From the NCBI RefSeq assembly GCF_001078375.1, contig NZ_BBXI01000009.1:62001-126000 (forward strand): 64,000 nucleotides of DNA. The letters are read 5' to 3'. A program made the position numbers and the translations under genes. The notes beneath the pieces are model-generated. The model ran no database searches and had not been told where the DNA came from. It saw only the letters and a list, made by a program, of their open reading frames with translations. This DNA comes from Veillonella tobetsuensis. Its GTDB lineage: Bacteria; Bacillota; Negativicutes; Veillonellales; Veillonellaceae. Below are positions 9,533-18,029 of the stretch, in pieces. The first letter of the stretch is position 1, and every line of letters begins with the position of its first letter.

Positions 9533-9823
9533 TTCCAAATTATTTATCGTAAATTGGCTTTAGAATGGATTATACTATTGAACATATTTATTATGTGTAG
9601 AAAAATACACATAATAAATAATGGTAAGGGATAGAGAGTTTCAAGGTTTATAAAGTTTCATAAAGTTTCATGAAGTTTATAACATTGAGGTTCATCTTGC
9701 TTATATAGTAGTTGCAAGCAAACAATGATAAACTATATATACGATATTTAATAAAATATTAAATTAATTTAAATAGTATGATTATAAAATTTTCTTATAC
9801 ATATAAATAATATGAGGTGTATT
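9533..9823 (+). promoter_or_regulatory. Long structured leader ahead of the capsule locus
   Basis: About 290 bases with no coding potential between the liv terminator and the Wza-like gene. Visible elements are a 15-bp perfect inverted repeat (9585-9599 with 9606-9620), an exact 10-base tandem repeat TAAAGTTTCA (9651-9660, 9661-9670) flanked by diverged copies, and a second inverted repeat TATATAGT/ACTATATA (9702-9709 with 9732-9739). No convincing -35/-10 pair with standard spacing was found. It probably holds the capsule promoter and control sites. Confidence 0.5.
9585..9620. repeat. 15-bp inverted repeat with GAAAAA loop
   Basis: TATTTATTATGTGTA at 9585-9599 and its exact complement at 9606-9620, separated by GAAAAA. 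No T tract follows, so it is not a standard terminator. It could be an operator or an RNA hairpin in the capsule leader. Confidence 0.8.
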
Positions 9824-10522
9824 ATGAATCGGAAATTGATAGCTCTATCTCTTGTAATAGGAACGATGGCCACTACAGGCTTTGCAAAAGATATTTCAAC
9901 CGAAGCAGTTACCGCTACATCTATGGAAACGTCTGCTTCCACAATAGGTTCTGATCAAATCTATCGGTTGAGACAAGGTGATGAATTAACTATTGATGTA
10001 GTACAACAAATGGACCTAGGTGCCAATAAAACTTTTACCATTCGCCCTGATGGCTATGTATCATTTCCTATGGTAGGCAATATTAAAGCCGATGGCATGA
10101 CTGTAGAGGAATTCACTCAAAGTTTAATCAATTCCTTGTCTACATACATCATTAATCCAGATGTATCCGTGAATGTTGCCAAATTAGGTGGCGTTCGTGT
10201 CTATGTATTTGGTGAAATTAATAAACCAGGTGCATACACATTAACTAAATCGAGTACAGTTATTGATGCTATTGGTGCTGCTGGTAGTTTCAATTGGGAT
10301 ACAGCTAAGAAGAAAATATTCTTGATTCATCAGAATGATCCAACAAAACCTATTGAGATTAATTTAAATAATATATTGAAAACTGGTGATATGTCCCAAA
10401 ACTATGTTATGCGCGAAGGCGATATCTTGTACTTAACTAAAAATAGCAAGATTAGTTTCTCCAGAGATATTGTGCCTATTTTAACTGGTGCTTATATGGT
10501 ATCTCGTATCGGAAAAGACTAA
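9824..10522 (+). CDS. Wza-type polysaccharide export protein
   Basis: Outer-membrane polysaccharide exporter family, periplasmic. A signal peptide (about residues 1-20, ending TTGFAKD) is followed by the poly_export domain, starting YRLRQGDELTIDVV with IRPDGYVSFPMVGNI, then a SLBB domain around GGVRVYVFGEINKPGAY. At 232 aa it is shorter than E. coli Wza and lacks the long C-terminal helix region, ending in a short hydrophobic stretch. The start is ATG 9824, six bases after GAGG; an in-frame ATG at 9812 precedes that site. First gene of the capsule locus, partner of the Wzz-like protein at 12456. Confidence 0.88.
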   Translation: MNRKLIALSLVIGTMATTGFAKDISTEAVTATSMETSASTIGSDQIYRLRQGDELTIDVVQQMDLGANKTFTIRPDGYVSFPMVGNIKADGMTVEEFTQSLINSLSTYIINPDVSVNVAKLGGVRVYVFGEINKPGAYTLTKSSTVIDAIGAAGSFNWDTAKKKIFLIHQNDPTKPIEINLNNILKTGDMSQNYVMREGDILYLTKNSKISFSRDIVPILTGAYMVSRIGKD

Positions 10523-10578
10523 TTAGCAGATAGTATATATCTTAATATCATATGTAAGTCATATAAGGAGGGCTTTCA

Positions 10579-12405
10579 TTGCGTTCATATTTATTACCGG
10601 TCCTATTACTTATTGTAGATGTTATTACTATCATTGGTGTAGCACTAATTAGTTTGCTCATACGTTTTGATGGTTATATAACACCTCAGTATATGGAACA
10701 GATGATAGCTGCGTTGCCGATAATGGTAATATCCTACATTATTATGCTCTTATCGATGCATCTATATACGCGCATATGGCGTTATGCGGGGATGCGCGAA
10801 GTTGTTGCCGTACTGATTGCTACCACATTAGGGGCAGGATTGTTCTATACCGGAATGCATGTGTTTGATAAATCCTTACCTAGGTCTATTTACTTAATCA
10901 GTTGGCTACTTAGTACCGGTGTCATCGGTATCGGTAGAATGGTATTACATTATATTGCGATACGCTATGGTGGAAAACCTAGTGCAGATGCGGAAATGGT
11001 GAATACATTAATCATTGGTGCCGGAGATGCAGGTGCAACGATTGCTCGTGAAATTGAAAGATATCATAAGCGCTCACGCAAAGTAATTGGTTTTATAGAT
11101 GATGATGAGTCAAAGTTCAATCGCTTGATGGGTGGTATTCGTATACTTGGTAATCGTAATGATATTCCTACTATTGTAAAAGAATATAGAGTGAAAGAAA
11201 TTATTATTGCCATGCCATCTGTTAAACGAGATGAAATTAGAGGTATTATGGAAATCTGTTCACCTCTAAAATGTAAAGTTAATACTTTACCTGGTATGTA
11301 CCAATTATTAGATGATGAAGTACTGGTATCTCATTTACATCCTGTATCCATAGAAGATTTATTAGAACGAGATGAAGTTCGACTCGATATGGACATAGTG
11401 GAGCATTATATTCATGATAAGGTGGTTCTTGTAACAGGTGCTGGTGGATCTATTGGTTCTGAAATTTGTCGTCAGATTATGCGTATTGGGCCTAAAAAAC
11501 TTTTGCTACTAGGACATGGAGAAAATAGTATATATCTCATTAATCAGGAGTTAAAAGGTTTATATAAGGATGGTCCAATCATTCCTATTATTGCAGATAT
11601 ACGAGATCGACAACAATTAGATCAAATATTTACTCAATATAATCCTCAGGTAGTATTTCATGCAGCGGCACATAAACATGTCCCTTTAATGGAAATACAA
11701 CCAATGGCTGCCGTTTTAAATAATATTTATGGTACTAGAAATGTAGCAGAAGTAGCAGGACGTCATGGTACAGAGCGATTTGTCATGATTTCTACGGATA
11801 AGGCCGTAAATCCAACAAGTGTTATGGGTGCTACTAAGCGTGTAGCAGAAAAGGTCATTATATCGATGAATGACACCTATGATACAAAATATATTACCGT
11901 TCGTTTTGGCAATGTATTAGGTAGCCGTGGTTCTGTTATTCCTCTATTTAAAAAGCAAATTGAAGCTGGGGGTCCTGTAACTGTGACAGACCCTGAAATG
12001 ACGCGCTATTTTATGACAATACCAGAAGCTAGTCAGCTTGTATTACAAGCTGGTGCTATGGGCAAAGGTGGCGAAGTATTTTTGCTTGATATGGGTGAAC
12101 CAGTTAAAATCATTGATTTAGCAAGAAACATGATTCGCTTATCAGGTCTTGAACCAGATAAGGATATTCATATTAAAATTACTGGTTTGAGACCAGGTGA
12201 AAAGAAATATGAAGAATTGCTTACCTCTGAAGAAGGGACAAATCGGACGAATCATACTAAGATTTTCGAAGCTGCATTAGATACTGTTGATAGTGAATGG
12301 TTGATGGGAAAAATTAGTACATTTGAGTCCTGTCAAACAGATATGGATGTAATAGGTGTATTACAAGATATTATTCCAACATATACGCCTAATCACAATG
12401 TATAA
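10579..12405 (+). CDS. Membrane nucleotide-sugar 4,6-dehydratase (WbpM/PglF/CapD family)
   Basis: Makes UDP-4-keto-6-deoxy sugars, the usual first step toward UDP-bacillosamine- or FucNAc-type residues. Four N-terminal transmembrane helices (about residues 5-125), a first Rossmann domain (LIIGAGDAGATIARE, about 146) and a second SDR domain (VTGAGGSIGSEICRQ, about 280). The active site shows the family-specific MxxxK (MGATK) in place of YxxxK, preceded by STDKAVNP. 608 aa is normal. TTG start with AAGGAGG at 10565-10571. The aminotransferase at 14540 is the natural next enzyme. Confidence 0.9.
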   Translation: MRSYLLPVLLLIVDVITIIGVALISLLIRFDGYITPQYMEQMIAALPIMVISYIIMLLSMHLYTRIWRYAGMREVVAVLIATTLGAGLFYTGMHVFDKSLPRSIYLISWLLSTGVIGIGRMVLHYIAIRYGGKPSADAEMVNTLIIGAGDAGATIAREIERYHKRSRKVIGFIDDDESKFNRLMGGIRILGNRNDIPTIVKEYRVKEIIIAMPSVKRDEIRGIMEICSPLKCKVNTLPGMYQLLDDEVLVSHLHPVSIEDLLERDEVRLDMDIVEHYIHDKVVLVTGAGGSIGSEICRQIMRIGPKKLLLLGHGENSIYLINQELKGLYKDGPIIPIIADIRDRQQLDQIFTQYNPQVVFHAAAHKHVPLMEIQPMAAVLNNIYGTRNVAEVAGRHGTERFVMISTDKAVNPTSVMGATKRVAEKVIISMNDTYDTKYITVRFGNVLGSRGSVIPLFKKQIEAGGPVTVTDPEMTRYFMTIPEASQLVLQAGAMGKGGEVFLLDMGEPVKIIDLARNMIRLSGLEPDKDIHIKITGLRPGEKKYEELLTSEEGTNRTNHTKIFEAALDTVDSEWLMGKISTFESCQTDMDVIGVLQDIIPTYTPNHNV

Positions 12406-12455
12406 GCGGAAAGAGAGACCGTTGTGTTGTATGCCTACTTGAAAGGGGTATTGGG

Positions 12456-13895
12456 ATGGAACAAATTATAGATTTAAAAGACATAGCTAAGATTCTTATT
12501 CGGAAACGGAAAACTATCATAAATGTTACGGGTATTTGTATTCTCCTTGGGGGTGCTTATTTAGTAGTTACACCATCCACATATCAATCGACAGCGATGT
12601 TGCGAATTAAACAGACTCAAGGTTTAGGTAATTCTGTATTGTCAACAGAAACCGGCTATTCAGATGCGATGGCACGTCAGCTGATGAATACAAATGCTGA
12701 GATTTTAAAAAGTCGTAATGTTGTGGAACCTGTTATCACCGCCATAGAGGGTGAGGGTAGTACTGCACCGACTTATGAAGAGTTTGTTAAAAACCGCATT
12801 GAAACAAAACCATATAAAGAAACTCAGCTTCTACAAGTTAGCGTAACTGGTAAGAGTCCAGAAAAGGCACAAGAAGCCAATCAATTATTAATCGATTCCT
12901 TTTTGAATCGCTTAGCAGATTTATCTCATGTGGAACAAAAAACGACACGTGAATTCTTACAAAAGCGTGTGGTAACAGCGAAGGCTGAGTTATCTGAAGC
13001 GGAGCAAAAATTACAACAATTTCAAGTAGATAATAAGATCTATTCGACTAATGATCAAATGAAGGGTCTTACCGATAAGATTACTTTAATTGATCGAGAA
13101 AAAGCTCAAAATAAACTTGATTTAGAAACTGCACAAGCTGCATTAGGGAGTATTAATGCGGACTTAGGATCTGCTGGTGCGAGTATTGCCGATAGCTCAA
13201 CGGTTCAAGCTTATAAAGCACAGTTGGCAAATCTAGAGGCGCGCAAGGCTAGTTATGCAGGCAAATATACAGACTCTCATCCTGATATGAAAGAAGTTAA
13301 TGATCAAATTGATAAGGCTAGAGCTGGGTTACAACAAGAAATCAATGCTATTATTTCCCAACAAGCACCATCTAGTAATGCGGCTCAACAAGGCTTATTA
13401 GCAGATAAGTTTAGAAATGAAGCAGCATTAGCTGTTGCTCAAAGTAAAGAGGTGGCTTTAGCTGATTTGGATAAGGCTAACGAAGATGCTATGAAGGCTC
13501 TTCCTGAAAAGGAACGTGGCTATATTCAGGCTAAACGTGATGTAGATGTAGCACAAGACATTTATCAAATGCTTTCAAAGCGATTGGAAGAAGCCAAGGT
13601 AGCGGAAGTCATGGTACCAAATGAAGTGCAAATTGTAGATGCCCCTACGTTACCGGAAAAATCTATTGCACCACGGAGAGTACTTATTATGCTTGCTAGT
13701 GCTGTTATAGGCCTGCTATTGGGTTGTTTCTATACATTAGTACAGTCCTTTGGAAATCGTAAAGTACAAACATCCAAAGATGTTGAGGATATGTTACAAG
13801 TGCCAATGTTAGGTATTATTCCTAATCACAGTAAAACAGTAAGAGAAGAGCCTAATAATAAAGTGTTGCGTTGGTTGTATAAGGTGAGAGGTTAA
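12456..13895 (+). CDS. Polysaccharide chain-length/co-polymerase protein (Wzz/GumC-like)
   Basis: Inner-membrane PCP protein that controls polymer length and activates the partner BY-kinase. Transmembrane helices lie near both ends (about residues 22-38 and 408-430), with a long periplasmic coiled-coil region between them (about 160-390) rich in Ala, Gln, Lys and Glu. The N-terminal Wzz domain has the IDLKDIAKILIRKRKTI start. A cytoplasmic tail of about 45 residues follows the second helix, but the kinase is encoded separately just 1 base downstream. Confidence 0.88.
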   Translation: MEQIIDLKDIAKILIRKRKTIINVTGICILLGGAYLVVTPSTYQSTAMLRIKQTQGLGNSVLSTETGYSDAMARQLMNTNAEILKSRNVVEPVITAIEGEGSTAPTYEEFVKNRIETKPYKETQLLQVSVTGKSPEKAQEANQLLIDSFLNRLADLSHVEQKTTREFLQKRVVTAKAELSEAEQKLQQFQVDNKIYSTNDQMKGLTDKITLIDREKAQNKLDLETAQAALGSINADLGSAGASIADSSTVQAYKAQLANLEARKASYAGKYTDSHPDMKEVNDQIDKARAGLQQEINAIISQQAPSSNAAQQGLLADKFRNEAALAVAQSKEVALADLDKANEDAMKALPEKERGYIQAKRDVDVAQDIYQMLSKRLEEAKVAEVMVPNEVQIVDAPTLPEKSIAPRRVLIMLASAVIGLLLGCFYTLVQSFGNRKVQTSKDVEDMLQVPMLGIIPNHSKTVREEPNNKVLRWLYKVRG

Positions 13896-13896
13896 G

Positions 13897-14517
13897 ATGG
13901 ATACAATACGATTAATTTCAAAAGAATATGGTGATACTCCTCTTGTGGAATCCTATCGAACATTACGCAGCAATCTACAATATCGCTGTAATGCAGAAAA
14001 TAGAAAGTTACTATGTGTTACATCTGCCACAACCGGTGAAGGCGTATCCGAGGTTGCCGCTAATTTAGCAATTTCTTTGTCTAAAAATAATGAAAAGGTA
14101 TTATTAATCGATTGTAATTTGCGTAATCCTGTACAACACATATTGTTTGATGTGAAAAATCAAGGGCTTACCAATCATGTTGTTATGGATGAAGATTTGA
14201 CAATTCATCGTAATGTGATGCCTCATCTAGATTTAATTAGCAGTGGAACTGCGGTGGAATCTCCGTCCGAGGTGGTTGATTCCCATCGATTATCAACAGT
14301 ATTTGAATATATTCGCGATGAATATGATGTCATCGTTGTAGATACCCCATCCGTGTTAAGTGTTACAGATGCATTGGTTATAGCTGAAAAGGGCGATGGT
14401 GTCCTCTTTGTTGTTAAAGGTCATTATGTACAGCCTGATGATATGGCATTAGCTAAACAACGATTAGATCAAATTGGAGTACCTATTATCGGATCAGTAT
14501 TTATTGATATGGAATAA
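13897..14517 (+). CDS. CpsD/Wze-like BY-kinase homologue with a degenerate ATP site
   Basis: Belongs to the cytoplasmic tyrosine-autokinase (CpsD/CapB) P-loop family: N-terminal ESYRTLRSNLQY motif, then a Walker A-like TGEGVSEVAANLA, a Walker A'-like LLIDCNLRNP and a Walker B VIVVDTPSV. Key residues are changed: the invariant Walker A lysine of GEGKST is Val50, the following Thr is Glu52, and the second Asp of Walker A' is Asn74. The C-terminal Tyr-rich cluster is absent; the protein ends GSVFIDME at 206 aa. The reading frame is intact and tightly coupled to its PCP partner, so it is probably expressed as a pseudokinase. The direct reading of codons 45-52 confirms the substitution. Confidence 0.85.
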   Translation: MDTIRLISKEYGDTPLVESYRTLRSNLQYRCNAENRKLLCVTSATTGEGVSEVAANLAISLSKNNEKVLLIDCNLRNPVQHILFDVKNQGLTNHVVMDEDLTIHRNVMPHLDLISSGTAVESPSEVVDSHRLSTVFEYIRDEYDVIVVDTPSVLSVTDALVIAEKGDGVLFVVKGHYVQPDDMALAKQRLDQIGVPIIGSVFIDME

Positions 14518-14539
14518 ATGGAAAGTATAGGTGAAAGCT

Positions 14540-15739
14540 ATGAAAATTAATTTCTCTCCTCCAGATATTACTGAATTAGAAATCAATGAGGTGGTAGAAT
14601 CGTTAAAAAGTGGTTGGATTACAACTGGACCACGGACTAAGGAATTAGAACGACGTATTGCAACCTATTTAGGGACACCGAAGGCTGTATGTTTAAATTC
14701 AGCAACAGCTGCTTTAGAAATGATTCTTCGAGTTTTAGGTGTTGGACCTGGTGATGAGGTTATAACTAGTGCTTACTCCTATACGGCTAGTGCAAGTCCC
14801 GTAGTTCATGTGGGGGCCAAGTTAGTATTAATTGATACTGCACCTAACTCTTATGAAATGGACTATGATCAGGTTGCTGCAGCTATTACGGACAAGACAA
14901 AAGCAATTATTCCTGTAGATGTAGGTGGTGTTCCTTGTGATTATGATCGCCTATTCTCAATCGTAAATGATGCAAAATATCTTTTTAAACCAAGTAATGA
15001 TATACAACGTGCATTAGGACGAATTCCAATTGTTGCAGACTGTGCACACTCCTTTGGTGCTACGTATAAGAATCTTCACACAGGCAATGTAGCTGATTTT
15101 AGTAGTTTCTCTTTTCACGCTGTAAAAAACTTTACTACTGCGGAAGGCGGTGCTGCTACATGGAAACATATAGAGGGTATCGATGATGAAGCAATCTATA
15201 AGGAATTCCAATTGTTATCCTTACATGGTCAAGATAAGGATGCATTAGCGAAAACTAAGATTGGTGCTTGGGAATATGATATTAAAGGCACCTATTACAA
15301 ATGTAATATGACAGATATTATGGCAGCTATTGGATTAGCTCAGTTAGAACGATATCCTAAACTATTAAAACGACGTCAAGAAATCATTAAACGCTATGAT
15401 GAGGCCTTAAAGGATTGTCCTGTATCTATTGTCGAACATTATACGGATGAGCATATGAGTAGTGGTCATTTATATCTAGTACGTCTCAATGATGCAACCA
15501 TGGAACAACGCAATGAATTAATTGAAAGAATGGCTGAAAAAGATGTTGCTACGAACGTACACTATAAGCCGATTCCAATGCATACAGCTTATAAGAACTT
15601 GGGTTTCTCCATAGATGATTATCCAAATGCATATAATCAGTTCAAAAATGAAATTACATTGCCTCTTCATACTAATTTAACTGATGAAGAGGTAAGCTAT
15701 GTGATTCATACATTTAAAAAATGTTTAGGTGTATTATGA
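14540..15739 (+). CDS. DegT/DnrJ/EryC1 sugar aminotransferase
   Basis: PLP-dependent transfer of an amino group to a keto sugar nucleotide, likely the product of the 4,6-dehydratase at 10579. The PLP lysine is Lys196 in SFHAVKNFTTAEGG; Asp167 and His170 sit in VADCAHSFGA. The N-terminal KSGWITTGPRTKELE and LNSATAALEM motifs are classical. An insertion at about residues 137-160, before VADCAH, is longer than in many relatives. ATG 14540 after AGGTGAAAG is preferred to GTG 14531. Its stop overlaps the next start (ATGA). Confidence 0.9.
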   Translation: MKINFSPPDITELEINEVVESLKSGWITTGPRTKELERRIATYLGTPKAVCLNSATAALEMILRVLGVGPGDEVITSAYSYTASASPVVHVGAKLVLIDTAPNSYEMDYDQVAAAITDKTKAIIPVDVGGVPCDYDRLFSIVNDAKYLFKPSNDIQRALGRIPIVADCAHSFGATYKNLHTGNVADFSSFSFHAVKNFTTAEGGAATWKHIEGIDDEAIYKEFQLLSLHGQDKDALAKTKIGAWEYDIKGTYYKCNMTDIMAAIGLAQLERYPKLLKRRQEIIKRYDEALKDCPVSIVEHYTDEHMSSGHLYLVRLNDATMEQRNELIERMAEKDVATNVHYKPIPMHTAYKNLGFSIDDYPNAYNQFKNEITLPLHTNLTDEEVSYVIHTFKKCLGVL

Positions 15740-16422
15740 TCTGGAAATCATGGCAGGAATTACCCGATGATATGCGTTGTGAAGCAGTTCGTCCTTATTA
15801 TGAAATTTTAGCATCTAAGCGTTGTGATTTGATGCTTAAGGCTATATTTGATCGATTAATGGCGGCTATTCTATTAATTTTTTTGAGTCCTATATTTCTA
15901 GTATTAGCTATATGGATAAAACTAGATAGTGAGGGACCTGTATTCTTTAGACAGGAACGGGTTACTCAGTATGGCCAAACCTTTAGGATTTATAAATTTA
16001 GAACCATGGTACAAAATGCGGAGCAACTTGGTGCACAAGTAACGTCTAAAGGCGATATGCGTGTTACATCGGTAGGACAGGCTTTGCGAAAATGTAGACT
16101 CGATGAATTGCCTCAATTAATCAATATATTGGAAGGGGCCATGAGTTTTGTAGGTACCCGTCCAGAGGTTCCGAGGTATGTAGCGGCTTATACAGATGAA
16201 ATGAAAGCGACATTGTTGCTTCCTGCAGGTGTAACAAGTATAGCCAGCATTCGGTATAAGGATGAAGATACTTTATTAGACGCCGCAGATGATGTGGATG
16301 AATGCTATATTCACAATGTACTACCAGCAAAGATGGAATGGAATTTACGAAGTATTGTAGAATTCTCATTTTTTAGAGAATTGAAAGTTATGGTGGAAAC
16401 GGTATTGGCCGTTATACGTTAG
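15736..16422 (+). CDS. Initiating sugar-phosphate transferase (WbaP/PglC family)
   Basis: Transfers a sugar-1-phosphate to undecaprenyl phosphate, the first membrane step of repeat-unit assembly. One hydrophobic re-entrant helix (about residues 31-56) precedes the catalytic domain with FFRQERVTQYGQTFRIYKFRTM, LRKCRLDELPQLINIL and MSFVGTRPEVP, which contain the expected Arg/Glu/Asp-Glu residues. 228 aa means the short PglC-like form without the WbaP N-terminal four-helix part. ATG 15736 overlaps the previous stop; upstream in-frame ATG 15721 is inside the previous gene and lacks a ribosome site. Confidence 0.9.
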   Translation: MIWKSWQELPDDMRCEAVRPYYEILASKRCDLMLKAIFDRLMAAILLIFLSPIFLVLAIWIKLDSEGPVFFRQERVTQYGQTFRIYKFRTMVQNAEQLGAQVTSKGDMRVTSVGQALRKCRLDELPQLINILEGAMSFVGTRPEVPRYVAAYTDEMKATLLLPAGVTSIASIRYKDEDTLLDAADDVDECYIHNVLPAKMEWNLRSIVEFSFFRELKVMVETVLAVIR

Positions 16423-16431
16423 AAAGGTAGT

Positions 16432-17292
16432 ATGGCAGAAACAACAGCTCATGATATACAAGCTAAAGAACTGAATATGCTTTTAGTATTTAAAGAATTT
16501 TGTGATGCCCATAATCTACGATTCTATTTGTGCGGTGGCGGTCTTATAGGTGCCATTCGTCATAAGGGATTCATACCTTGGGATGACGATTTAGATATCT
16601 TTATGCCTCGTCCAGACTATGAAAAATTGGCTGAACTTTGGCCTATACACGGTGATAAACGATATACCTATTGTAGGACAACGAGAGATAAAATCTATCA
16701 TGATGCGGGTGCATCAATTCGCGATGAAGAAACTACTTTCATTAATCGTCATAGTGTAAATGAAGACATATGTCATGGTTTGGCCCTTGAAATTATGCCT
16801 ATTGATGGATGCCCTAAGGGTCCTGTAAAACGATTCTTTCAGCTCATGTGGGCCATGACCTTTGCTCTATTTAACGCACAACGGTTGCCTGACAATAAGG
16901 GGAAGCTATATCGTATGTTGGCAGGTTGTATATATAAGGTGATTTCTAAACCTTCGTGGCGTTATCACATATGGCGCTTTGCAGAAAAACAAATGAGTCA
17001 ATATGATTTTGAAACATCTGATGAAGTGACAGAATTGATTGGTAGTTTGAAGGGTATGAAGTTACGCCATCCACGCCAAGATTTTGATCATGTTATATAT
17101 AAGGAGTTTGAAGGTTATCAAATCCCAGTTATGGCTGGCTATGAGCGTTATCTACGTTTAATTTGGGGCGACTATATGCAATTGCCTCCTGTAGAGCAAC
17201 GTGTGGCGAAGCACGATGCCGTATATATTGATATGAATAATAGTTATACAAATTATAAGGGCATTCATTATTTAGTAAACGAACATCGTTAA
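16432..17292 (+). CDS. licD: LicD family phosphotransferase
   Basis: LicD proteins move phosphocholine or other polyol phosphates from a CDP-activated donor onto glycans. The hallmark block near residues 40-70 is present: FYLCGGGLIGAIRHKGFIPW followed by DDDLDIFMPR, whose Asp residues bind the metal. A second conserved stretch is VFKEFCDAHNL before it. No choline kinase or licC gene is near. The cytidylyltransferase/SDR pair directly downstream suggests a CDP-polyol such as CDP-ribitol as donor, which is inference. Confidence 0.85.
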   Translation: MAETTAHDIQAKELNMLLVFKEFCDAHNLRFYLCGGGLIGAIRHKGFIPWDDDLDIFMPRPDYEKLAELWPIHGDKRYTYCRTTRDKIYHDAGASIRDEETTFINRHSVNEDICHGLALEIMPIDGCPKGPVKRFFQLMWAMTFALFNAQRLPDNKGKLYRMLAGCIYKVISKPSWRYHIWRFAEKQMSQYDFETSDEVTELIGSLKGMKLRHPRQDFDHVIYKEFEGYQIPVMAGYERYLRLIWGDYMQLPPVEQRVAKHDAVYIDMNNSYTNYKGIHYLVNEHR

Positions 17293-17309
17293 TAGTTAAG
17301 GGAGGTTCT

Positions 17310-18029
17310 ATGAAAAGAATAGCAGTTATATTTGCTGGTGGCGTAGGATCCCGAATGAAAAATGATAAGATGCCAAAGCAGTTCCTTGAATGGAATGGCA
17401 AGCCTATACTTATACAAACCTTAGCCATTTTTGAAGCAGAACCATATATCGATGGCATTGTTTTAGTCTGTAAGGCGGACTGGATGGATTATGCAAAAGC
17501 ATTAATTGAAAAAGAGGGACTTCAAAAGGTTGTATCTGTCGTACCTGGTGGTGAAACCGCATTAGACTCTCAATATAATGGTTTACTTGAGACTAAGCGA
17601 TTGTATGGTGTTGATAATGTAACCGTATTAATTCATGATGGCGTACGACCTTTAGTTGATAGTTCCACCATTGTTAGAAATATTCGTTCAGTAGAGTCTA
17701 AAGGGAGTGCTATTACGGTAACTCCCGCTATTGAAACTGTTATGGTTACAGATGATGGTGAAATCAAGACGATTTTAAATCGTCAACAATGTTTAATGGC
17801 AAAAGCTCCTCAAAGTTTTAGGCTCGGTGATATTCTTTCTGTTCACGATACATCTATAGCAGAGGGTATTCATGATTTTATCGATTCTGCATCTATGATG
17901 ATGCATTATGGGTATCCATTATACCCTGTATGGGGGGAGCCAGAAAATATTAAGATTACAACTCCGTCAGACTACTATATGTTTACGGGGATATTAAAAA
18001 ATAGAGAAAGTGGAGGTGAGGGCAATTAA
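17310..18029 (+). CDS. IspD/TarI-family cytidylyltransferase
   Basis: Activates a sugar or polyol phosphate with CTP. N-terminal IFAGGVGSRMKNDKMPKQFL matches the nucleotide-binding loop (GG.GSRM....PKQF); HDGVRPLVD carries the metal-binding Asp; TPAIETVMV and APQSFRL are conserved in TarI. 239 aa is full length. It sits between licD and an SDR gene inside the capsule locus, so ribitol-5-phosphate (TarI-like) or another polyol phosphate is more likely than methylerythritol phosphate. Overlaps the next gene by about 20 bases. Confidence 0.83.
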   Translation: MKRIAVIFAGGVGSRMKNDKMPKQFLEWNGKPILIQTLAIFEAEPYIDGIVLVCKADWMDYAKALIEKEGLQKVVSVVPGGETALDSQYNGLLETKRLYGVDNVTVLIHDGVRPLVDSSTIVRNIRSVESKGSAITVTPAIETVMVTDDGEIKTILNRQQCLMAKAPQSFRLGDILSVHDTSIAEGIHDFIDSASMMMHYGYPLYPVWGEPENIKITTPSDYYMFTGILKNRESGGEGN

